A stretch of 12,643 nt of DNA, from positions 1 to 12,643 of the forward strand of contig CAYVYP010000042.1 of NCBI GenBank assembly GCA_964455975.1, read 5' to 3'. A model generated the notes under the pieces. That model did no database searches. It saw only the letters and a list, made by a program, of their open reading frames with translations, and had not been told where the DNA came from. A program made the position numbers and the translations under genes. Positions 7,737 through 12,643 of this stretch are shown piece by piece. The DNA is from JAETTH01 sp964455975 (GTDB taxonomy: Bacteria > Bacillota > Clostridia > TANB77 > CAG-508). How positions within the stretch are numbered: position 1 is the first letter of the stretch; every line of letters starts with the position of its first letter.

Positions 7737-7900
7737 TATAATTACAAATGAATCGTACGTCTTTTTTCGACAATGTATATTTTTAAAATTTTGGTTAATA
7801 CTTTTATTAAAGATATTTATTTACAATTTTTTTTGCAATTGGATTTTTACCTATAAAATGTCTTTACATATTTTGATTATTTTGTTATAGGAGGTTTATT

Positions 7901-8566
7901 TTGAAAATATTTTTTAAATTTATAAGGAATTCAAAGTTAAAACAAATATTTATTTTATTATTACTATTTAGTGTATATATTTTTGTTAGTGCGTATTCAT
8001 ATGTTTCATCTGTCTCAACAGATATTTCATCTAGTGTATTTAGATTACATGTTATAGCAAATAGTGATTCTAAAGAAGATCAAGACTTAAAATATCTGGT
8101 TCGTGATAATTTAATAACATATATGAACTCTATTTGCAAAGATACTACATCTAAAGATGAAGCAATTTCAATTGCAAATAATCATAAAGAAGAATTTTAT
8201 ACTATTGCTAAAAATGTATTAGTAGAAAATGGTGCTAATTATGATGTAAAAATATCAATTGGTAACTTTTCTTTTCCAACAAAAAATTATGGAGATATAT
8301 TTTTACCTAGCGGATATTATGATGCATTAAGAGTAGAGCTAGGAAACGCTAAAGGTAAAAATTGGTGGTGTGTAATGTTCCCTCCTTTATGTTTTGTTGA
8401 TGTAAGTTCTGGTATTGTTCCTGATGATTCTAAAGAGGTTATTAAAGATAATTTATCACAAGAAGAATATGATTTAATTTCTGATAAATCAAATGCAGAA
8501 ATTACGTTTAAATTTAAACTAATTGAGTTCTTCCAAAATGCTAATTTATTTACAGCAAAAAAATAG
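7901..8566 (+). CDS. spoIIR: Stage II sporulation protein R
   Basis: SpoIIR is made in the forespore and secreted towards the mother cell, where it triggers SpoIIGA to process pro-sigma-E. The sequence has an N-terminal membrane/signal segment (about 15-35), the family motif RLHVIANSD (48-56), LRVELG (143-148) and NWWCVMFPPLCF (154-165). At 221 aa the length is normal. The start is TTG at 7901 with TAGGAGG 6 nt upstream. A sigma-F promoter would be expected; I could not find a convincing one between 7740 and 7890 (GTATA at 7776-7780 has a poor partner). It ends at its own terminator before murA. Unlike spmA and spmB it is intact and contains no CGG codon. Confidence 0.93.
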   Translation: MKIFFKFIRNSKLKQIFILLLLFSVYIFVSAYSYVSSVSTDISSSVFRLHVIANSDSKEDQDLKYLVRDNLITYMNSICKDTTSKDEAISIANNHKEEFYTIAKNVLVENGANYDVKISIGNFSFPTKNYGDIFLPSGYYDALRVELGNAKGKNWWCVMFPPLCFVDVSSGIVPDDSKEVIKDNLSQEEYDLISDKSNAEITFKFKLIEFFQNANLFTAKK

Positions 8567-8604
8567 TTGTAAATATTATAACTTTGTGGTATATTTTTAT
8601 TATG

Positions 8605-8637
8605 AAAGAATGTATTTATTTAATACATTCTTTTTTT
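8605..8637 (+). terminator. Intrinsic terminator after spoIIR
   Basis: AAAGAATGTATT (8605-8616) pairs with AATACATTCTTT (8622-8633) around a 5-nt loop, ending in a run of seven T. It separates spoIIR from murA, although only 45 nt remain for a murA promoter. Confidence 0.88.
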
Positions 8638-8681
8638 AATGAAATATGAAGTAATAAAAATAACTTTGGGGGTAATAAATT

Positions 8682-9941
8682 TTGGAAAAATTAGTAATTA
8701 CTGGAGGCACTAGATTATCTGGAGAAGTAAATATAAGTGGAGCAAAAAATGCTGCAATAGCAATTCTTCCTGCTACACTTTTAATAAATGGTATTTGCAC
8801 AATAGATAATATGCCTAATATTAGTGATGTTAAAATATATTGTGATATTTTAAAAACTTTAGGAGCTAAAATAACTTGGAAATCAAAAAATATTATTGAA
8901 GTTGATACAAGAAATATTACATCAAGTCAAGCTCCTTTAGATATGACAACTAAATTTAGAGCTTCTTATTATTTACTTGGTGCCTTACTTGGAAGAACTG
9001 GTGAAGCTGTTGTAGGAATTCCTGGTGGTTGTAATCTTGGTGCTCGTCCTATAGATCAACATATTAAAGCTTTTGAAGCATTAGGTACAAATGTAGAGGT
9101 TTCTAATGGAAAAATAACAGCTAAAGCTGCAAAATTAAAAGGAAACTCAATTTATCTTGATATAGTTTCTGTTGGAGCTACTATAAATGCACTTTTAGCA
9201 GCTGTTTTAGCAGATGGAACTACAATTATTGATAATGCTGCTAAAGAGCCTCATATTGTTGACGTTGCCAATTTTTTAAATACAATGGGTGCAGATGTTA
9301 GAGGTGCTGGAACAGACGTTATAAAAGTAAATGGTGTTAAAGAGTTACAAGGTAATATCTCTTATTCTGTAGTTCCAGACCAAATAGAAGCTGGAACATT
9401 TATGCTTGCAGCAGTTGCATCTAAAGGCGATATAACAATTAAAAATTGTATTACAAAACATTTAGAGTCTATAACAGCTAAAGTTATAGAAATGGGGGCT
9501 AATGTTTGTGAAGATGGTGACAAATTAAGAATTTGGTGTGATAAAAGACCCACAAAAGCTAATATAAAAACCCTTCCATACCCTGGATTTCCAACAGATT
9601 TACAACCTCAAATCGGTGTTGCATTATCTATTGCAGATGGAACTAGCATAATAAATGAAAGTATTTGGGAATCTAGATTTCAATATACTGCTGAACTTAA
9701 TAAAATGGGAGCAAAAATTACTCCAAATGGCAAAACTGCTGTATTTGAAGGAGTAGAAAAATTATCTGCAGCTCCAATATATGCAACAGATTTAAGAGCT
9801 GGAGCAGCATTAATAATTGCAGGTATTATCGCAAGTGGTGAAACTCAGGTATATAATTTAGAACATATTGATAGAGGTTATGAAAATATAGAAGAAAAAT
9901 TTAAAAGTCTTGGTGCAAATATAAAAAGAGTAACAGAATAG
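8682..9941 (+). CDS. murA: UDP-N-acetylglucosamine 1-carboxyvinyltransferase
   Basis: First committed step of peptidoglycan synthesis: transfers enolpyruvate from PEP to UDP-GlcNAc in the cytoplasm. The 419-aa length fits the family. Visible active-site elements are SGAKNAA (19-25, K22 and N23), the mobile loop PGGCNLGARPID (114-125) with catalytic C117, the fosfomycin target, and PGFPTDLQPQ (301-310) with D306. TTG at 8682 is the start, with GGGGG 9 nt upstream. It is followed after 12 nt by a YycJ-like hydrolase gene. Firmicutes often carry two MurA paralogues; I cannot tell which this is. Its promoter is unclear; readthrough from spoIIR is possible but a terminator intervenes. Confidence 0.96.
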   Translation: MEKLVITGGTRLSGEVNISGAKNAAIAILPATLLINGICTIDNMPNISDVKIYCDILKTLGAKITWKSKNIIEVDTRNITSSQAPLDMTTKFRASYYLLGALLGRTGEAVVGIPGGCNLGARPIDQHIKAFEALGTNVEVSNGKITAKAAKLKGNSIYLDIVSVGATINALLAAVLADGTTIIDNAAKEPHIVDVANFLNTMGADVRGAGTDVIKVNGVKELQGNISYSVVPDQIEAGTFMLAAVASKGDITIKNCITKHLESITAKVIEMGANVCEDGDKLRIWCDKRPTKANIKTLPYPGFPTDLQPQIGVALSIADGTSIINESIWESRFQYTAELNKMGAKITPNGKTAVFEGVEKLSAAPIYATDLRAGAALIIAGIIASGETQVYNLEHIDRGYENIEEKFKSLGANIKRVTE

Positions 9942-9953
9942 GAATAAAAATAC

Positions 9954-10745
9954 ATGTTAAAATTTTGTAGTTTATATAGTGGAAGTACTGGAAACAGTTT
10001 ATATGTTGAAAGTGAAAATTCAAAAATATTAATAGATGCAGGAGAAAGTGCAAAAAAAATAGAAAGCGCACTTTCTTCTATTAATGTTAATATAAATGAA
10101 TTAGATGGTATTTTAGTTACACATGAACATATAGATCATGTAAAAAGTTTAGGTACTCTTTCAAAAAAATATAATCTTCCCGTATACTCAACTTGTCAAA
10201 CCCTAGATGCAATGCCTAGTCAAATTCAAAAAATTTCTGATAATAATATAAAAAAATTTAAAATAAATGAAGAATTTGAAATAAAAGATTTAAAATTTTT
10301 ACCTTTTTCTATTCCTCATGATGCTGCAAACCCTTGCGGATTTAATGTATTTGATAACAATAATAAAATAAGTATTGCAACAGATTTAGGTCATATGAAT
10401 AATACTTTAATTAAAAATTTAGAAGAGAGTATTTTTGTTATGCTAGAATCTAATTATGACTTATCTGTTTTACAATATTCATCATACCCATATAAATTAA
10501 AGCAACGAATTTCTGGTCCTAATGGACATCTTCCAAATGATGTTGCAGGACTTACTATTGCTCATTTAATAAATAGTGGACTAAAACAAGTTACTTTAGG
10601 ACATTTAAGTAAAGAAAATAATTTTCCAGAACTAGCATATAAAACAATATTAGAAAAACTTTTAGAAAATAACTTTGATGAAAATTCTATTAATATAAAT
10701 GTTGCTAGTAGAACAGCTCCTGGTAAACTTCTTAAAATTTGTTAA
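9954..10745 (+). CDS. MBL-fold hydrolase, YycJ/WalJ-like
   Basis: Metallo-beta-lactamase-fold protein of the YycJ/WalJ group, members of which are reported as 5'-exonucleases linked to cell-wall or mismatch-repair functions. The metal motif THEHIDH (56-62) supplies H57, H59, D61 and H62. Further ligands are likely H122, D144 and H217. The GSTGNS (10-15) and GPNGHLPN (188-195) segments are typical of this group. The 263-aa length is normal. Its ATG comes 12 nt after the murA stop, and its weak AGGA overlaps that stop, so it should be translated from the murA transcript. The usual walRK partners are not adjacent here. The nuclease role is by family, not shown. Confidence 0.87.
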   Translation: MLKFCSLYSGSTGNSLYVESENSKILIDAGESAKKIESALSSINVNINELDGILVTHEHIDHVKSLGTLSKKYNLPVYSTCQTLDAMPSQIQKISDNNIKKFKINEEFEIKDLKFLPFSIPHDAANPCGFNVFDNNNKISIATDLGHMNNTLIKNLEESIFVMLESNYDLSVLQYSSYPYKLKQRISGPNGHLPNDVAGLTIAHLINSGLKQVTLGHLSKENNFPELAYKTILEKLLENNFDENSININVASRTAPGKLLKIC

Positions 10746-10806
10746 ATAAATTTTATATTATTATAATTAAAGATGTTTTTATATTAAATATAAATATAAT
10801 TTAAAA

Positions 10807-11110
10807 ATTATTCTTATTAGAGCAAATATTTAGAGGCTTCAAAATTTCTAGGGGTGAAACATATTATAGATAATAACATTTCTATAATATACCTCTAAAA
10901 TTTGCTCTAACTAAAGTTATGGGGGCATGTAGAGGATGTCTCCTATTGCTATATAGGGAGCTAATAGAAAAAAAATAAAATTTCCTCTACAAAATTAAAG
11001 ACAAATTAATTTTACAATTTCTCAAGCGAAATTTATTTGTTTAAAATTTTCTATTATTAATAATCTAAAATAATATAATATAATTATTATAATTTATTTT
11101 AGATTTTTTT
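10807..11110 (+). ncRNA. Unidentified structured RNA, two helical domains plus terminator
   Basis: No gene is visible on this strand here, but the folding potential is far above what AT-rich spacer gives. Domain 1: TTAGAGCAAAT (10817-10827) and TTTAGAGG (10829-10836) pair with CCTCTAAA (10892-10899) and ATTTGCTCTAA (10900-10910), a 19-bp helix with one bulged A. It encloses a small hairpin (near 10838-10859) and a perfect 10-bp hairpin (10861-10870 with 10881-10890). Domain 2: TGTAGAGGA (10928-10936) pairs with TCCTCTACA (10983-10991) around an inner CTCC/GGAG hairpin (10940-10960). A perfect -10 TATAAT at 10795-10800 predicts a start near 10807, but its -35 is poor. A strong terminator ends at 11110. 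It is not tmRNA, RNase P, SRP RNA or any riboswitch I recognise. It could also be a long 3' UTR of the preceding gene. Confidence 0.6.
11062..11110 (+). terminator. Terminator of the structured RNA
   Basis: AATCTAAAATAA (11062-11073) pairs with TTATTTTAGATT (11094-11105). TATAAT (11074-11079) pairs with ATTATA (11086-11091) inside, and seven T follow (11104-11110). On the minus strand the hairpin exists but lacks a good T-run, so it would end the opposite small-gene transcript less well. Confidence 0.85.
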
Positions 11111-11117
11111 ATTTAAT

Positions 11118-11219
11118 TTATTTTGATATTTTGTGTAATAGAATTTTAGATAATATATAAGTCACTAAAAATCTTAGAATAAAAAAAATAAGAATAAATA
11201 TTATAGATTTAAAAAACAT
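11118..11219 (-). CDS. Small hydrophobic, basic peptide of 33 aa
   Basis: A short reading frame with all expected signals: TTGACA/TATTAT promoter, AGAGG (11234..11230) and, 10 nt later, ATG at 11219..11217; stop at 11120..11118. An earlier ATG (11227..11225) is only 2 nt from the Shine-Dalgarno and opens a tiny frame. The peptide begins MFFKSIIFILIFFILRF, a single membrane span, and ends in a basic tail (KILLHKISK). This is the layout of type I toxin peptides of Firmicutes. It lies between spmB and the 3' end of the structured RNA on the other strand. In AT-rich DNA such hydrophobic frames arise by chance, so the promoter and RBS carry most of the weight. Function unknown. Confidence 0.5.
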   Translation of the reverse strand: MFFKSIIFILIFFILRFLVTYILSKILLHKISK

Positions 11220-11251
11220 TTTTTCATTTCCTCTTTGAAAATTGTAAAATC

Positions 11252-11280
11252 ATAATACTACCATTTACATATATTGTCAA
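11252..11280 (-). promoter_or_regulatory. Near-consensus promoter of the 33-aa peptide gene
   Basis: Minus-strand TTGACA (11280..11275, perfect), a 17-nt spacer, and TATTAT (11257..11252). It begins 8 nt after the frame-restored spmB stop at 11289, so it lies just outside that gene. In the unshifted frame it would be inside coding sequence. Confidence 0.7.
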
Positions 11281-11288
11281 TAAAAACA

Positions 11289-11818
11289 TTACGACAAAAT
11301 TCGCCAAATTACTACAGATGCCATCATTCCGTACCAAATCTGCAATTAAAGCTGCTGCTAAAACAAATCTTATTTTTTTTACTCCTACACAACTTGTATA
11401 TATTGCAATTGTATAAATTGTTGTTTCTGTCGAACCCATAATTGTAGAAATTATTAATCCAATTAAACTATCAACTCCACAATCTTTCATTATTTGAGTT
11501 CCAATTGCTAAAGATGCACTTCCTGAAATTGGTCTTAAAATAGCTAATGGCATAATTTGACTTGGTATTTTAAATAAATTAGTAATAGGAGATATAAAAT
11601 TTATTAGTAAATCTAATATTCCGACTACTTCTTAATGCACCAATAGCTAAAAATAAACCTAATAATGTTGGGAACATTTTTATTACAATTTCTGTACCTT
11701 CTTTTGCTCCTTTTAAAAATATATCAAAAACGTTCTTTTTTTCTAATATTCCATAAGATATAATTATTAAAATTGTCATTGGTATTGCTATTGTAGACAT
11801 ATAACTTATTAATTTCAA
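11289..11818 (-). CDS. spmB: Spore maturation protein SpmB, needs two +1 shifts at CGG
   Basis: Membrane protein which, with SpmA, is needed for spore core dehydration and heat resistance in Bacillus and Clostridium. TTG at 11818..11816, 7 nt after AGGAG, starts a frame of 65 codons (KGAKEGTEIVIKMFP, then FLAIGALRSS). It then meets CGG at 11623..11621. Skipping the C gives GILDLLINFISP and the family core RPISGSAS and GSTETTIYTIAIY for 97 codons. A second CGG follows at 11331..11329; skipping that C gives GMMASVVIWRILS and a stop at 11289. The rebuilt protein is 175 aa (B. subtilis SpmB about 178), with several membrane spans. Without shifting, translation ends 16 codons after the first CGG. 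Either recoded or a pseudogene; the repeated signature favours recoding. Confidence 0.88.
11329..11331 (-). other. Putative +1 recoding site, spmB distal (GTA CGG A)
   Basis: In-frame CGG after GTA. The zero frame continues as VRNDG and does not resemble the family, whereas skipping the C gives VGMMAS, the conserved SpmB ending. The inserted C is the complement of 11331. Confidence 0.75.
11621..11623 (-). other. Putative +1 recoding site, spmB proximal (AGT CGG A)
   Basis: In-frame CGG after AGT. The zero frame stops 16 codons later; skipping the C (complement of 11623) turns ALRSS-R into ALRSS-GILD, the family sequence, and joins the two halves of the gene exactly. Confidence 0.8.
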
Positions 11819-11830
11819 TATTTTTCTCCT

Positions 11831-12410
11831 TTAATATTTCTTCATTAATATTTTTGCCGCAGTAATTCCTGCTATTGCTGCAAAAATTGTTGCACACCAT
11901 ACTGGAAAAATAATTTTTGTAGGATTACTAGACCCGAAGCGAGCTTCTAAGGGCAATTACAGTTGTTGGAATTATTTGAATTGAAGCAGTATTTATTAAT
12001 ATAAACATTGCCATTGAATTAGAAATAGTGTTTTTATTTGGATTTTCTTTTTGCATAGATTTCATAGCTTTTATTCCTAATGGAGTTGCAGCATTTCCAA
12101 GACCTAGTATATTTGCTATCATATTCATAGATATTTCTTTATTTATTTGACTATTTTTATTAATTTCTGGAAATAAAATTCTAATTACTGGATTTAAAAT
12201 TTTTGTTAATTTTGATATTATGCTTGTATTAGATGCAATTTCCATTATTCCATTCCATAAACACAGTGTTCCTAAAAGGGTTATTGATAATTCTACTGCC
12301 AATTTTGCTGAATCAAAAATAGATGTATTTAATTTTTCTATATTACCTGAAAAAATTGCATATACAAATGAAATTATTATAAAAACGGGCCATAATATGT
12401 TTAACATCAT
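11831..12410 (-). CDS. spmA: Spore maturation protein SpmA, needs one +1 shift at CGG
   Basis: Partner of SpmB in spore core dehydration; integral membrane protein. ATG at 12410 (a second ATG follows directly) has GAAGG a few bases upstream. The first 158 codons give a normal SpmA, including an N-terminal span (5-20), ILGLGNAATPLGIKAM (101-116) and SMAMFILINTASIQ (132-145), ending ALRSSL. The next codon is CGG (11936..11934), and the zero frame stops two codons later at TAG (11930..11928). Skipping the C restores G159-SSNPTKIIFPVWCA and a hydrophobic C-terminus to TAA at 11833..11831, giving 192 aa against about 196 in B. subtilis. That TAA runs straight into the AAGGAG of spmB, as in an intact operon. 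No convincing promoter was found upstream. Confidence 0.9.
11934..11936 (-). other. Putative +1 recoding site, spmA (CTT CGG G)
   Basis: In-frame CGG after CTT, with an in-frame TAG two codons later. Skipping the C (complement of 11936) gives SSL-GSSNP and the normal C-terminus. The surrounding RNA can form a small hairpin: CCC with GGG outside, GAAG/CTTC inside, loop CTCG. Confidence 0.8.
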
Positions 12411-12593
12411 TTCTTCCTTCTTTATTAATTTATAAATCTTTATTCTAATTATTTTTATTTATTCCTTATAAGGTTAAATTTCAGACCAATTACACATCTT
12501 TTATAATTAGTAAGTATATATATTATTTTTTTATATTAAGTCCCAACTGCATAATAGTATATAATAAAATTTTAGCTGCAGCTAAATTTGAGG
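12411..12593. other. Spacer upstream of spmA, no gene seen
   Basis: AT-rich spacer between spmA and the insertion-sequence end. It holds a perfect 10-bp palindrome CCTTATAAGG (12464-12473) that could be an operator, and a plus-strand TATAAT (12560-12565) without a good -35. A mother-cell sigma-E promoter for spmAB would be expected; nothing close to its consensus stands out. Confidence 0.5.
12571..12586. repeat. 16-bp perfect palindrome beside the IS end
   Basis: TTTAGCTGCAGCTAAA reads the same on both strands. It lies 7 bp outside the presumed insertion-sequence tip and has no T-run, so it is not a typical terminator. It could be an operator or part of a preferred insertion target. Confidence 0.6.
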
Positions 12594-12643
12594 TGAACCG
12601 AAAAAATTGGACACAAATTTATGTGTGAAATGGAGGTTCACTT
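12594..12643 (+). mobile_element. Left end of a probable IS3-family (IS150-like) element
   Basis: The sequence starts TGAACC, then has a poly-A tract and ATTGGACA, and then GTGAAATGGAGG. This is the pattern of IS150-type left ends, which begin with TG and carry TTGGAC and GAAATGGA before the first transposase frame. GGAGG (12632-12636) close to the window edge would serve an orfA starting just beyond it. The transposase itself and the right end are not visible, so the family call rests on about 50 bases. Confidence 0.5.

Noticed and set aside
7776..7805. GTATA followed by GGTTAATACT as a sigma-F promoter for spoIIR
   Set aside because: Spacing is short and several -10 positions disagree with the sigma-F consensus.
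7609..7890. Plus-strand open frame in the spoIIR upstream region
   Set aside because: It overlaps the strong divergent promoter and the start of the minus-strand gene, and its sequence is low-complexity without an RBS.
9362..9553. Minus-strand open frame inside murA
   Set aside because: Antisense shadow of a well-conserved gene with no promoter or RBS.
10807..11110. tmRNA, RNase P RNA, SRP RNA, TPP, lysine, SAM, preQ1 or T-box assignment for the structured RNA
   Set aside because: None of their signature sequences is present. A 6S-like role could not be shown either.
11224..11553. Zero-frame ORF as a separate 109-aa protein
   Set aside because: It begins in the middle of the SpmB core and its last part matches the family only after a +1 shift; it is the middle of spmB.

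Overview
The window looks like a low-GC, endospore-forming member of the Clostridia. It is very AT-rich, codons end mostly in A or T, ribosome binding sites are purine-rich (AGGAGG, AGGGGG), and TTG or GTG starts are common. SpoIIR, SpmA and SpmB genes are present. A run of ten Ns marks a scaffold join, so this is probably a draft or metagenome assembly.

Layout. From 1 to 1591 everything reads on the minus strand: the start of an unrecognised gene, a tRNA-Arg(CCU), and a CCA-adding enzyme cut by the gap. A near-perfect dyad at 288-341 looks like two promoters sharing one -35 box. On the plus strand follow a TtcA-type tRNA thiolase and a small XRE regulator. They converge through a two-way terminator on a minus-strand pair, a UDPGP-family uridylyltransferase and an alpha-phosphoglucomutase, which together would make a UDP-sugar. 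Next on the minus strand are a DinD homologue with a LexA-like site and an unrecognised gene with a strong promoter. From 7901 the plus strand carries spoIIR, then murA and a YycJ-like MBL hydrolase. After these comes about 540 bases without a conventional gene. It holds a strongly structured, unidentified plus-strand RNA and, opposite its end, a 33-residue hydrophobic ORF with its own promoter and RBS. The right end carries spmA-spmB on the minus strand and the probable left tip of an IS3-type insertion sequence.

The most important observation is in spmA-spmB. Both look broken, but each break is the same: one extra C before a conserved glycine codon, giving an in-frame CGG after which reading must move +1 (11936 in spmA; 11623 and 11331 in spmB). 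I found no other in-frame CGG in the window's annotated genes. Skipping the C three times restores full-length SpmA (192 aa) and SpmB (175 aa) with normal C-termini, and puts the spmA stop directly before the spmB ribosome binding site. This pattern suggests +1 recoding (or quadruplet decoding as Gly) at an unassigned or starved CGG codon rather than random decay, though only genome-wide or protein data can settle it.
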